A stretch of DNA of 64,000 nucleotides from UBA2991 sp965221735 (GCA_965221735.1 OZ244910.1:1302001-1366000); one strand, 5' to 3'; positions 31,191 to 40,870 are shown, numbered from the stretch's first letter. Notes: generated by a model from the letters alone, not told the origin. Made by a program: numbers and translations.

Positions 31191-32609
31191 CTAGCGGGCG
31201 GGGCCGATCCGCAGGATCACGTCGCCCTCGGGCGGGCACTCGCCGCGGTTGTCGCAGTTGCTGGTCATCACGTAGAGCCACCCGTCCGCGTCGCTGACGA
31301 TGGTCCGGAGACGGCCATGGACGTGGTGCAGGTACACCTCGTGCGCCACGACCGTGTACGGATCGTCCGCGTCGAACACCACGCGATGCAGGTGGCGACC
31401 CCCTTCGCCGTCTTCGAGGCCGACGGTCGTGAAGAGGAAGCTGCCGGTCCATTCCGGGATCAGGTTACCCCGATAGAACAGCGCGCCGGTCGGAGGCACC
31501 GGTTCCTCCCACGCCAGCACCGGGCTGACCAGTCCTTCCTGCGCGTCGCACCCCCAGACACGGGGCCAGCCGAGGTTGTCGCCGGCGGTCACGACGTTCA
31601 CTTCGTCAAACCCCCGCAGGTCTTGCCTCCCCAACTCGATTCCCGATGGACCGTGCTCCACCATCACGATGTGTTCGTCGTCGAACCAGTCGTAGCCCTG
31701 GGTGTTGCGGATGCCGCTGGCGAAGATGTAGCTGTCGGGGTCCGGGTTGTCCGGGGGGATGCCGCCCTCGAGGTCCATCCTCAGCAGCTTCCCCGCCAGC
31801 GTGCCGGGGTCCTGCGCGTCCTGGGGCTCGTAGGCGCCGACGCCCACGTACAGCATCCCGTCCGGCCCGATCCGCATGCGCCCGCCCTGGTGGTGGAGGC
31901 CCGCGGGCAGGTCGTCGAGGATCACCCGGTCGAAGGTCGCCGAGCGGCCGTCGGCGGAGAGCGCGTAGCGCTCGATGCGGCCGATCTGCACGCCGTCGTC
32001 GGTGTCGATGTTGTAGAAGAGGTAAAACTGGCGGTTGGCTGCGAACTCCGGGTGCAGGAGCAGGCCCAGCAGCCCGCCCTCGGAACCGAGCAGGGGTATC
32101 CCGTAGAGGGGTGGGGGCATCGAGACGCCGAACTCGAGCACGGGCTCCGGGACGACGTCGCCTCCCCGGATCAGGCGCACGCGGCCGGGGCGCTCGGTGA
32201 CCAGCAGGTCGCCGCCGGGAAGGATCGCCAGTCCCCATGGAATCTCCAGGCCCTCGGCGACGACCTCCACGCGCAACGGCACCTCGCCCGGCGGGCCCGG
32301 CCCGCCCTGGACCAGCCGGCACGCCGCGGGGTTCGAGCTCTCCGGGGCCGACGCGTCGTCCTGGGCTCGCTCTTCCTGCTCCACGGTGACCCGAGCGGCG
32401 GTCGCCGCCGCCGGCGGGGTCGCGCGGGGCGTAGCCGCGGGACTGGACGTTGCCGCGGGCGGCGGGGCCGGAGCGGCTCCGCCGTCGGAGCAGGCCGCGA
32501 CCAGTCCGATCGCGATCAAGAGCACGGCCAGGACGGCCGGGGTCGGCGCGCTCGACCTTCCACGGGTGGCAATTCGGCCGTGCCCTCGCCGCTTCACACC
32601 AGCGCCCAT
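31191..32609 (-). CDS. PQQ-dependent sugar dehydrogenase-like lipoprotein
   Basis: About 472 aa from the ATG at 32609. The GTG at 32597 is an alternative with better spacing to the GGAGGT box, which directly abuts the ATG. A lipoprotein signal (LLIAIGLVAACSDGG) is followed by a Pro/Ala/Thr-rich linker (to about residue 95). The rest is the soluble glucose/aldose dehydrogenase propeller: VAEGLEIPWGLAILPGGDLLVTERPGR, DLPAGLHHQGGRMRIGPDGMLYVGVG with the catalytic His, and GIRNTQGYDWF. It would oxidise sugars at the outer face of the membrane. Confidence 0.88.
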   Translation of the reverse strand: MGAGVKRRGHGRIATRGRSSAPTPAVLAVLLIAIGLVAACSDGGAAPAPPPAATSSPAATPRATPPAAATAARVTVEQEERAQDDASAPESSNPAACRLVQGGPGPPGEVPLRVEVVAEGLEIPWGLAILPGGDLLVTERPGRVRLIRGGDVVPEPVLEFGVSMPPPLYGIPLLGSEGGLLGLLLHPEFAANRQFYLFYNIDTDDGVQIGRIERYALSADGRSATFDRVILDDLPAGLHHQGGRMRIGPDGMLYVGVGAYEPQDAQDPGTLAGKLLRMDLEGGIPPDNPDPDSYIFASGIRNTQGYDWFDDEHIVMVEHGPSGIELGRQDLRGFDEVNVVTAGDNLGWPRVWGCDAQEGLVSPVLAWEEPVPPTGALFYRGNLIPEWTGSFLFTTVGLEDGEGGRHLHRVVFDADDPYTVVAHEVYLHHVHGRLRTIVSDADGWLYVMTSNCDNRGECPPEGDVILRIGPAR

Positions 32610-32669
32610 ACCTCCGAGCGTACCTCAAGCTCCTCTGCGCTGCCGAACGCTGTTCCTGAGCACGCCGAT

Positions 32670-32965
32670 ATTGGCAGTTGAAGGGGCTGGGGAGAGCGGG
32701 GCTGGCGGTGACGGTGACGGTGGGCCGCGCCTGCGCGAACACCTCCGCCGTCTGGGCGGCGTCTAAGTCTTTCGCGGTGCCGATCGCGCCTTGCATGTAG
32801 CTCGGCGCAAGCCACCCGGTATCCAGCCTGCTCGGCTGCCCGTTGGGCGCCTTCAGCGGGTCGTCGTCGTCCGCCACCTTGACGGTTACCGATCCCGGCG
32901 TGCCCGCCGTGTAGCCGACGCCGCTCTGGATGACAACCTCGACCGAGCCATCGGCCAGCAAGCGG
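32670..32965 (-). pseudogene. Fragment of a Calx-beta-like surface protein
   Basis: In one minus-strand frame the sequence LADGSVEVVIQSGVGYTAG, then SVTVKVADDDDP and TAEVFAQARPTVTVTASPAL look like the end of a secreted beta-domain protein. The frame has no start and no natural stop. It begins abruptly near 32965, next to the truncated gene on the plus strand. Confidence 0.45.
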
Positions 32966-33059
32966 CTTGAGGCTCAATCCGCGCACCAACCCACGTCCCC
33001 AGCGCGCCAGCCTGAGCGCCGAAACGCGCCGACGCGAGCCGCCGAAGTCGGGGGCACGA

Positions 33060-33409
33060 CCGGTATCCCCCATGACTCGCAGCTAGTGCACTACGACCCT
33101 CGAGGGCATGGACCGGCTTTCAATCACTCCCACGTGGTCGAGTCCCCTCGCCCGGGGATCGAGGCCGACGCCCTCACGCTCACGGGGATGCTGGAGGCGC
33201 AGGAGCAGGAGGTCGACTTCAATACGCGTGTCGATCTTCTGACTGATATCCAGCGCTGGATTAGCGACAACACTTGGTGCGTGTCGCAGTTTCCCGCTAG
33301 CGCGGTGCAGTATTACGGGGTCAGTGCGCGGCTGCGAGACTTCGCGCCGGACGACTGGCTAAACGGGTACGCCCTGCGACGCGCAGTCCATGTGGTTAGC
33401 GAGTCCTAG
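33060..33409 (+). pseudogene. C-terminal fragment of a family-5 (peptide-type) solute-binding protein
   Basis: The frame ends with VDLLTDIQRWISDNTWCVSQ, YYGVSARLRDFAPDDWLNGY and ALRRA, the closing part of oligopeptide-type binding proteins. Upstream it can be followed to about FNHSHVVESPRPG (33120-33160). The N-terminal 400 or so residues, the signal peptide and a start codon are missing. Confidence 0.65.
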
Positions 33410-33458
33410 GGCCTGTTCCCACCGCTAGGGCCGAGTGCTCTAGGATGGCCGCCAGGGC

Positions 33459-34328
33459 ATGCCGATCCGTCTTTCTTGGCAGCAGCTTTGGTTCGCGACC
33501 GCGCTGGTCTGCGCGCTTAGCGTTGGGGGGGTCAGCTTGCTCTGGATTCTGGATTCGGGCGATCCCTGTGCGAATCGGGCTGGTGGGGAGCTTCCTCCAA
33601 CCCTCACGCTGACCCTCGTGTGGGATGGAACGCCCGACTCTGTGATTCTGGAGTGGACGGGTGGTCCCGCCAATGTCACCAGTTGGCAGTATCAGCTCGG
33701 GCAGTGGGGGCCTGTGGGCATTCGAGGGTGGATGGACGGCCCCGCCAACGTCACTAGCTGGAGCAACTGGTTCGGGCCGTGGGAGCTCATGGTCCTCTCA
33801 CCTGGTCTCTGGCGGGACATTCCCGACAGTGGCCCGGACACGCGCAGCTACCGGCTGTCCGGGTTGCCTCCAGTACCGGCGAGGTCGGGACTCATCTGGT
33901 CCCGGACAAGCCAGTACCTGCAGGTTCGGCCCGTTATGGGTCCGAACACGGGTCAGGCCTCAAATTGGGCTGAATGGGTCCGGGTCTGGCCGCCCCGTGC
34001 GACGGTCTCTGTTTGGCCAACGCTCGTGCAAGGCGATGGGCATACCGAGTGGTACAGCCCCACGGACCTGGTTCTCACCATCCCTGCAGGACTACGCCTG
34101 CAGGGTGAGCACTGGGTATCAGTCTGCTCCGCCCAGGTCTCCTGCCGAGATGATGAGGAGTTACGGCTGACCGACGTCGCAAGCGGTTCCCTGCTCGTGC
34201 TCGATGGGCGCACGGGCGAGGAGAGGAAGCGTACGATCGAAGGTGGTGACGACGCGTGCGTAGAAGCGTTGTTTGACGATATTGTGGCCTCAGTCCGAAC
34301 GATCACACGAAGACCCTCCAACGAGTAA
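33459..34328 (+). CDS. Secreted or membrane-anchored fibronectin-like protein
   Basis: A 289-aa protein with an N-terminal hydrophobic helix (LWFATALVCALSVGGVSLLWIL, residues 10-31). Residues about 45-175 are a fibronectin-type III-like module containing TLTLVWDGTPDSVILEWTGG, then RSYRLSGLPPVPA and YLQVRPVMGPNTGQAS. An inserted repeat of GPANVTSW occurs twice. The C-terminal module (TDLVLTIPAGLRLQGE ... ACVEALFDDIVASVR) also occurs in the large protein on the opposite strand. A ligand is unknown. The DNA for RSYRLSG...VRV is duplicated at 19018. Confidence 0.65.
   Translation: MPIRLSWQQLWFATALVCALSVGGVSLLWILDSGDPCANRAGGELPPTLTLTLVWDGTPDSVILEWTGGPANVTSWQYQLGQWGPVGIRGWMDGPANVTSWSNWFGPWELMVLSPGLWRDIPDSGPDTRSYRLSGLPPVPARSGLIWSRTSQYLQVRPVMGPNTGQASNWAEWVRVWPPRATVSVWPTLVQGDGHTEWYSPTDLVLTIPAGLRLQGEHWVSVCSAQVSCRDDEELRLTDVASGSLLVLDGRTGEERKRTIEGGDDACVEALFDDIVASVRTITRRPSNE
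33841..33987. repeat. 147-bp dispersed repeat, copy 2 (copy 1 at 19018-19164)
   Basis: This is the coding copy, inside the fibronectin-like gene. See the copy at 19018 for the comparison. Confidence 0.75.
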
Positions 34329-34462
34329 GGCCCCTATAGCGCGAGCGCGATGCTCAGAGGCGGCGATTCCAACGGCCGACGGCGCACCATACCCTTGGAC
34401 CCGGGGACGCTACCGCAGAACCTGGATCGACGTGGCAGTACGGATTCCTAGGGCATTGGAGT

Positions 34463-37400
34463 TTATCGCGCGATCGGCTTTAGCCGTACCGATGCTCGCA
34501 TGGCGTCGAAGAGAGCCCGATTGCGCTCCGAGGTCCCCCCGCAAGGTGGGTCGTTGCTGTAAACGCCGCCTCCAGACTCGCCCCAGCTGGCTGTCTCCGC
34601 ATCCACCAGTATCCCGTCAACCCCAGCGGCGTCCGAAACGTGGAACCTCCCACTCGAGTAGCGATCCAACACCCCAACAACGAGACCAATCGGCACGTCG
34701 ACGACCGTTGGGCTCTCACCCAGGCGCCACGTTCTGCCACCCTCTCCGTTGTAGAAGCGGTGGAGTTGCGGGATGCCATCCGGTCCCACCACGGCGGGGC
34801 CGCCGAGGTCCCACCTCGACTCAGTCCCCGCAGCATCGCCCACCCTGGCGCGCACCTGGAAGTCCCACACGGCAAGGTTGGGCAAGCCGCTTACCAGGTG
34901 GCTCCCGGCTGCCGCGCCGCCCGCGATGTCCGTCCACTCGCCCCACGGCAGATCGCGCCGCTGACTATCGTCGCAATCCGATCCCGTCTGGCACCAGTAC
35001 GGGCCACGGAGGCGGTATTCCCAATGGGTCGCGTTCCACGGTCCCCCAAACCACCTCAGGCGCACCTCGCCGCGCTCGCCGGTCGCCGCCACGGTCAGCC
35101 AAGGGGGTGCTTCAATCTGGACTCGGGCCGAGGCGACGATCCGGTCGAACAACGCGTTCACGTCGCGACCTGATGGGGAGGGCTGGATGACTCGCGCGCA
35201 CTCCCCCCCGAAGTCTGTCGACAGCCGTAGGGTCGATCCGCTGTCGGCGTCTTCGATCGTGGCCATCTCGAATGGGGGCGAGGGATTGACATGAGGATGG
35301 CCGCCCCACACGAAGATGCGCATCCCGGCGGGAATGTCGACGACCGTCCCGTCGAGGCGCCAGGCCAGGCCGCCCTCGGAGAGCTGCGGCTCGTAACCCC
35401 AGACTGCATCGAGCCAGGGAATGCCATTGACGTCGAACGTCGGAGCCTCGGCCTCAGCGGAGTCCGACGGCTCGCCTGCGAGCGTTCCAGCCACGGCGCG
35501 TACCTGGAACGCCCACCTACTCCCCTCGGGGAGACCGGTGACACGGTGCCGTCGGGCGTTCGCGTCCTCGTCGGGGATGTCGCTCCACCCACTCCAGGCC
35601 TTGAGCCCAGCGGCGCGAAGACGGAACTGCCAGCGGGTGGCGTTTGCCGGGCCTTCGCTCCACTCCAGGACCACAACGCCAGGTTCGCCCGTGACGAGCG
35701 TGGTGATGTCGGGCCCCGACCCGCTGAGGGTGGGAGTGCGGCAGGCTTCGAACTTGGCGTAGAAGTCGTCGATGGTGAGACCGAACGCCTCCTCGAATGC
35801 GTCCCTCCAGCTTCGCCCGGAGGGTTCGGCAAGGGTGTCGTCCGGCAGGAGTGCGAGATAGCGGAAGAGGGACCGCTCCCCCGCGTGCCTTGCCAGCCAG
35901 ATCGCTCCGGCGAGGCTGGCCGCCCGGTTCTCCTCGGCGTCGCCTCCTTCCCAGTCCTCTCTCGACTCCAGGTTGCGCAGGCCACCGTGAAGACCCGGCC
36001 CCTCGTCACCGCAGCTGGCGGGTTCGGCAGCATGCCCGGTGGCGTATCCGGCGGCATCGCCTAGCCGAGAGGCGAGCACCGCCAGCATGCCGGCCCCCGC
36101 CTCGATCCAGAGGGGCGAGGGATCCAGTTGCGCCTTGCCTTCGAGCAGCACGCGCACGTGAGCGTTCACGTAGGCCTCAGGCCCGAGGGGACGACCGCAG
36201 TCGAGCACCTTGACGATCCAGCCGGTCGCGCCGAACGAGCAGGGCCAGTACCACTGCAGCGGGAGCGTCAACTGCCTCACCTCGTAGTCCCACCAGGGGT
36301 TCTGCCAGAGGCGGTCGCGATGATCGGCGACATCGCCAAGGTCGGTGCCGACGTAGACCGAGTACTCAGCTGGTTCAGCTCCGAAGCGCTCGACGAGGAG
36401 CTCGGAGACGCTGTCCATCTCGGCTTGGATGCGCTCGACGTGGTGTTGTTGAACGGGTCCTTCCGCAGCAACGAGGGAGCGGACCGCGCCGTCCACCGCG
36501 TGCGGCAAGGGTGGGGCGACGATCGCGCGATGAAGCGCGAACGCCTCGTAGAACTCCTCCACGGTGAGGCCGAACGCCTCGGCGAAGGCCTCCTCCCAGC
36601 CATCGTGAATGGGCAGCTGGCGGTAGAAATAGATCAGCGATTTCTCACCGGCGCGCTGCACAAGCCAGTCGGCGGCCAGGAAGCCGAGGTGATAGTTGAG
36701 CGCCACCTCATCCGCCATGCCAGGGGCGCTGAGACTCCCCACTTGAGCCGCACGCGCCGGCGCGATTCGGCGGCGGAACTCGAGTTCTCCGTCGTACAAC
36801 TCCTCCATGTAGGTCGCAGCGCCTTCCAGCAGCCAACCCGGCCCGCTCGGCGTGCCGAGGGCAGCTTGCCACTGGAGTACGTGGAAGTACTCGTGCGCTG
36901 CGCACGACGGGTGACCAAGCGCGATGAAGTCACCGCCGGCGTAGCACCACGCGGCAACCGGCGGAAGAACCTTGACCTCCGGGTAACTCGCGCCAAGACG
37001 CTCGGCGAAGAAAGCGATCACGTCGGACACCTGCGTCCGCGCCTCGTCTCGCAACTCAGCAGTAAACGCGTGGTGAAACGCAAACGTGGGCTGCCTCGAT
37101 CCGGGTACCCACCAATCCCTATCGTCGGTCAGCTTGATCCACAGGGCGTCGCCGACTTGAAGGTCGTTCATTGCCTTTCCCGCGTCCGTAGTCGGGGGCA
37201 TGTCCGGTCGCCAGCGCTCGTACCGTCCCGCCTCTTCGTCCCAGCGCAGGGCCTCCACCAGCAAGCCCCCGAACCGGCTGAGCGCCGTTGTCGCGGGCAA
37301 CCCATCGAGACCGCTCCAGGCGACGAGGTTCCAGCCCTCTCGCAGTAGCAAGTTCACACCCTGCGGTGCGATGGGCCGCTTCCACTCGAAGGGTTGGTCT

Positions 37401-37753
37401 CCAGAGAGGTAGAGCCAGAGCCCCATGCCGGTTTCTAGTGGCAGGGCCGCCTGTGGAGCGCTTGTGCGGATCTGTCCCCGGTAGACCTGTCCGCCCGGGT
37501 CCCACGCATATATGACCTCGAGTGTCGGGATCGCCCCGAACAGGTCTGCAGCGGGTACCGTCGGTCCCAGCCACCCAGCAAGGTTCCAGCCTGGCTCCAG
37601 CACTGTAGTGGCGACGGTCGCTGTCGGCCCTTCACCACCACCCGCAAGCCCCTGGCTCGGGTGCGCGACCACGAGCATGAACAGGGCCACGAACGCCGCT
37701 ACACCGACCGCTCGCACGCGATTGTGGGAGGCTCTCCACTGGAGCTTGGCCAT
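34463..37753 (-). CDS. Large secreted metallopeptidase-like protein with fibronectin-like repeats
   Basis: About 1096 aa from the ATG at 37753, chosen because a signal sequence follows at once (VGVAAFVALFMLVVAHPSQG); the frame stays open upstream. Two LEPGWNLAGWLGP / REGWNLVAWSG modules occupy about residues 50-210. A gluzincin-type site HEYFH (287-291) with Glu310 in GWLLEGAATYMEEL marks a peptidase-MA-like domain. A second copy of that domain (about 500-690) has NAHVR in place of HExxH. Two fibronectin-like units follow, each with a DIPxG module shared with the gene at 33459. It is probably an exported protease or adhesin. Confidence 0.72.
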   Translation of the reverse strand: MAKLQWRASHNRVRAVGVAAFVALFMLVVAHPSQGLAGGGEGPTATVATTVLEPGWNLAGWLGPTVPAADLFGAIPTLEVIYAWDPGGQVYRGQIRTSAPQAALPLETGMGLWLYLSGDQPFEWKRPIAPQGVNLLLREGWNLVAWSGLDGLPATTALSRFGGLLVEALRWDEEAGRYERWRPDMPPTTDAGKAMNDLQVGDALWIKLTDDRDWWVPGSRQPTFAFHHAFTAELRDEARTQVSDVIAFFAERLGASYPEVKVLPPVAAWCYAGGDFIALGHPSCAAHEYFHVLQWQAALGTPSGPGWLLEGAATYMEELYDGELEFRRRIAPARAAQVGSLSAPGMADEVALNYHLGFLAADWLVQRAGEKSLIYFYRQLPIHDGWEEAFAEAFGLTVEEFYEAFALHRAIVAPPLPHAVDGAVRSLVAAEGPVQQHHVERIQAEMDSVSELLVERFGAEPAEYSVYVGTDLGDVADHRDRLWQNPWWDYEVRQLTLPLQWYWPCSFGATGWIVKVLDCGRPLGPEAYVNAHVRVLLEGKAQLDPSPLWIEAGAGMLAVLASRLGDAAGYATGHAAEPASCGDEGPGLHGGLRNLESREDWEGGDAEENRAASLAGAIWLARHAGERSLFRYLALLPDDTLAEPSGRSWRDAFEEAFGLTIDDFYAKFEACRTPTLSGSGPDITTLVTGEPGVVVLEWSEGPANATRWQFRLRAAGLKAWSGWSDIPDEDANARRHRVTGLPEGSRWAFQVRAVAGTLAGEPSDSAEAEAPTFDVNGIPWLDAVWGYEPQLSEGGLAWRLDGTVVDIPAGMRIFVWGGHPHVNPSPPFEMATIEDADSGSTLRLSTDFGGECARVIQPSPSGRDVNALFDRIVASARVQIEAPPWLTVAATGERGEVRLRWFGGPWNATHWEYRLRGPYWCQTGSDCDDSQRRDLPWGEWTDIAGGAAAGSHLVSGLPNLAVWDFQVRARVGDAAGTESRWDLGGPAVVGPDGIPQLHRFYNGEGGRTWRLGESPTVVDVPIGLVVGVLDRYSSGRFHVSDAAGVDGILVDAETASWGESGGGVYSNDPPCGGTSERNRALFDAMRASVRLKPIAR

Positions 37754-38401
37754 GCCGAAATGATAGCGGTCCTTGCATCCGGTGAGACACCATTCTGGGC
37801 TGGCGGCGGGCTGGGGCAGCGCGCTGAGCGTTGGTGTTGCGCTCGAACCGCACCAGCTGCTGACCATGTTCCTCGACCAGACGAACGAGCTCTCCCGGGA
37901 TGTCTCCCCGGACAGCAGTCGCCGCACTAGCGCATCGCTCACGCGCCTCAACAGGCGACTCTATGCAGCTAGGTGAGGCCCACGTCACAGCCGAGCAGGC
38001 CGTGCACAAGGCTCACACCATTCAGACGCCCTACAAGGCCAATGTGAAGGTCAGGACGAAGGTTCTCGATTTCGTATAGCTTGGTAGGCCTACAGGTACT
38101 GTACTGCGAACTTTCTCCTGGGCGGTGGCTCTCTGACGCCTCGTCCGCTCAACGCTTCTGAGTTTATCCCTCGGCCCATTGGCCCGAGCGAAATTGACCA
38201 GTTGAACTACCTAGCTCAGTCGATCAACGATCCGGGCCGACAAGTTGGGTGTGAACGCGTCCACTCTTAATCAGATGGCGCAGCAGATGTGGCCAAGCGT
38301 CCGCTGGCAAAGGTAGAACTTGGGTCGCCTTCCGTCGCCGCATTGACTATCCGGATGTTTGGAGCCGTCCCGGGTGGGACGCAATAGAAGGGAACCTTGC
38401 C
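37754..38401. other. Intergenic stretch with small gene remnants
   Basis: A plus-strand frame 37963-38079 encodes 38 residues (AEQAVHKAHTIQTPYKANV...) with no ribosome site. Further on, 38150-38316 reads as SEFIPRPIGPSEIDQLNYLA in one frame and KLGVNASTLNQMAQQMWPSV in the next, ending in a stop, as if a small HTH-like gene had been frameshifted at about 38230. The 46-bp repeat copy 2 lies at 38089-38134. No intact gene or promoter could be assigned. Confidence 0.4.
38089..38134. repeat. 46-bp dispersed repeat, copy 2 (copy 1 at 20805-20850)
   Basis: About 40 of 46 bases match copy 1 without gaps. It lies between two small gene remnants at the left border of the defence island. Confidence 0.6.
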
Positions 38402-40189
38402 ATGAAGGACTCTCAAAAGCCTGACCACGTGAGCTTGGCCAACATGGTCGGGCGCTTGCGCGAGGGCCGGTACGTCATACCTGACTTCCAGCGTGACTTT
38501 GAGTGGGAGCCGTCGGACATCAACGAGCTCATGCGCTCCATCTTCCGCGACTATTACATCGGCAGCCTGCTCTTATGGAAAGGCAAGAACGATACCTTCA
38601 GAGCTCTCTCCTGCGAGCCCATCTATGGGTTCGAGGGCAGTGACGGGCGTATGGACATCGTCCTGGATGGCCAGCAACGTCTCACGGCCATGTACTACGC
38701 ATTCGTAGCCCCCAATAGGCCAGCCCCAAATCGCCGGAATCGGTTCCTGTACTTCATTAGGGCCGATTTGTTCATGGATGAAGCTTACGACGAAGCCTTC
38801 ATTTACGACTGGACTCAACGAGGTTCAAACCTCCTGGACGATCAGGCACGGCAGTTTGAGGACCACATGTTCCCGCTCTCAGTAATTGGGGCGGGCGGCT
38901 GGGATCTACCAAACTGGGTACAGGCATATGAGAAGCACTGGCGGGACGCAGCGGAGACGAAAGATGGAACCAGTGCTGAGACTGCCAGAAGACACGCAGA
39001 GAACGCAAAGAAGTTCGGCGATCATCTAAAGAGCATCACCGAGCAATACCAGATCTCCTACATAGAACTGGACCAAGACCTAGAGCTCGCCAAGGTCTGT
39101 GACATCTTCACACAGATAAATAGTCGGGGGGTCCGTCTCGATATCTTCGACCTGCTCAACGCGCTGCTGAGACCCGAGGGAATACGGCTTAGACAGAAGC
39201 TCTGGGAAGAAGCAGCGCCTCGCCTGGAGTTCATCGAGACTGGACGGGTGAATGTATATGTACTTCAAGTGATGTCCATACTTCGGCAAGCGTACTGCTC
39301 GCCGAAGTACCTCTATCACCTCATCCCTGGCAGCCGACGGCAGGTCCGTGGCTCAGACGGTGTCCTGAGATCGGATGTGCTCGTTGCGGACACTGTCGAC
39401 TTCGAGAGCCTCTGGCACCAAGGGGTCGACGCGTTGGAGCAGGCAGTCGAACTGCTGCGCCACCCGCAGGAGTTCGGTGCGATCTCCTATCAGTACCTCC
39501 CCTACCCAGCCATCCTCCCGGCCTTCGCCTCGCTCCAGATCGAAGCCCAGCGGCTTCATCCGGAGCAGCGCCTCGATGCTCAGCGAAAGATACGTCTGTG
39601 GTACTGGGCCAGCGTCTTCACAAACCGTTACTCGGGAGCGGTCGAGTCCACAGCAGCTCAAGACTACAGAGACGTCAAGGGGTGGTTCGCGGATGGCAAT
39701 GCGGAACCAAGGCTAGTTGCCGACTTCCAGCGGGGCGTTGGGAATCTCGATCTCAGGCGTGAAACAAGGCGAGGCACATCTGTTTACAACGGCCTATTCA
39801 ACCTGCTCGTTCTCGAGGGCGCACGCGACTGGATTTCGGGTGTCGTGCCCATGCACGGAGATTTGGATGACCATCACATCTTGCCCAAGAGCTTGGGCGA
39901 CGAGTATGCATCACAGACCTCAATCGACACGATCCTCAACCGGACGCCACTCACGAGTGTGACCAACCGCGAGGTTATCAGGGATCGACTCCCTAACCAG
40001 TACTTACCAGACCTGATCGCGAAGAGTGGCGAATCGACCGTGCGCGGAATCCTTGAGTCCCACTTCATCTCAAGTCGCGCCTTCGAGATATTGGTACGGG
40101 ATCCATTCCGGACGACGGACTTTGAGGAGTTTCTCGACGAACGGGAGCGGGCTCTTCGCGCCCGTCTCCAAGGCCTGGCTACTGGGTAG
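38402..40189 (+). CDS. DUF262/HNH protein (GmrSD-like)
   Basis: A 595-aa protein from the ATG at 38402 with AAGGGAA upstream. The DUF262 (GmrS-type) domain shows IPDFQRDFEW (26-35) and IVLDGQQRLTAMYYAF (86-101), followed by DIFTQINSRGVRLDIFDLLNA. An HNH-type motif DLDDHHILPKSLG lies near residue 488. DUF262 domains act as nucleotide-dependent subunits in modification-dependent (type IV) restriction, and the HNH supplies a nuclease. The N-terminal DUF1524 half of GmrD may be reduced to this motif. It is A+T-richer than its neighbours, a sign of transfer. Confidence 0.82.
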   Translation: MKDSQKPDHVSLANMVGRLREGRYVIPDFQRDFEWEPSDINELMRSIFRDYYIGSLLLWKGKNDTFRALSCEPIYGFEGSDGRMDIVLDGQQRLTAMYYAFVAPNRPAPNRRNRFLYFIRADLFMDEAYDEAFIYDWTQRGSNLLDDQARQFEDHMFPLSVIGAGGWDLPNWVQAYEKHWRDAAETKDGTSAETARRHAENAKKFGDHLKSITEQYQISYIELDQDLELAKVCDIFTQINSRGVRLDIFDLLNALLRPEGIRLRQKLWEEAAPRLEFIETGRVNVYVLQVMSILRQAYCSPKYLYHLIPGSRRQVRGSDGVLRSDVLVADTVDFESLWHQGVDALEQAVELLRHPQEFGAISYQYLPYPAILPAFASLQIEAQRLHPEQRLDAQRKIRLWYWASVFTNRYSGAVESTAAQDYRDVKGWFADGNAEPRLVADFQRGVGNLDLRRETRRGTSVYNGLFNLLVLEGARDWISGVVPMHGDLDDHHILPKSLGDEYASQTSIDTILNRTPLTSVTNREVIRDRLPNQYLPDLIAKSGESTVRGILESHFISSRAFEILVRDPFRTTDFEEFLDERERALRARLQGLATG

Positions 40190-40500
40190 CGCGTCCGAAT
40201 TCAGGAGTCCCGCATGGCCCTCTAGACTCCAATGGTCGCCTCAAGAGGCAGTCCCTGCTCGCTGGTCTCTATGCCCGCAGCCGAGTGATCTGGAGCCGCC
40301 GAGCGGCAAACCTGCGCATCAACGACGACTTGCCCCGACCTGCTCGTCGGCCGGGAACTCGTGATCCCGAGGTGGCTGCTTGATGCCCCACAACCACGAC
40401 CGAGTCGTGAGCAGCACGCGCCACAGGCATCCGCCTACAGTTCCAGCCAGCAGCAACGGGGCGGTAGGACAGAGGCAGGCGCGTGAGGGAAGGATCAGCC

Positions 40501-40759
40501 GTGACTACAACAGTGAATGCCACCTACGCCGGTGGCGTGCTGACGCCTTCGGAGCCCCTCGACCCTTGAGGAGGGCGAGCAGGTGACGGTGTCGATCGAA
40601 GACACGCGGGCGGTGGGCGGTGGACTGGCCGCCATTGCCAAGCGAGTCAAGAAACTCCACAAATCCATACCCCAGGATGCATGGGACAGCCTCCCGGCCG
40701 ATGTCGCGAGTAACAAGAAGCACTACCTCTACCGTCACCCCAGGGAAAACGATGCATGA
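40501..40759 (+). pseudogene. AF2212-like (DUF104) antitoxin, frameshifted
   Basis: The GTG at 40501 begins VNATYAGGVLTPSEPLDP and hits a TGA. One base later the frame continues EEGEQVTVSIEDTRAVGG...KHYLYRHPREN. The family consensus YxxGVLxPLEPLDLxEGExVxVxI fits if a single extra C near 40561-40563 is removed. These proteins are antitoxins of PIN toxins. Its stop overlaps the ATG of the toxin fragment as ATGA. The 311-nt gap 40190-40500 before it shows no gene. Confidence 0.65.
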
Positions 40760-40870
40760 CCGCTGTAAATGAGCGAGCAATGACCGTGGCGGAGAATCTG
40801 GGAGCGGTCACGGCGGTAACGACACAACTGGTGCTGATCGAGACGCTCGATGCAAGCGGCGGCCACCCTC
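40756..40870 (+). pseudogene. PIN-domain toxin fragment
   Basis: After the ATGA overlap with the antitoxin, the frame gives NERAMTVAENLGAVTAVTTQ then LVLIETLDASGG, resembling the middle of PIN toxins (HxRAxxxAExLG...VTTxxVLxETL). The N-terminal catalytic Asp segment is missing. From about 40870 the sequence becomes antisense to the NACHT gene end, so the C-terminus is lost as well. Confidence 0.5.
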
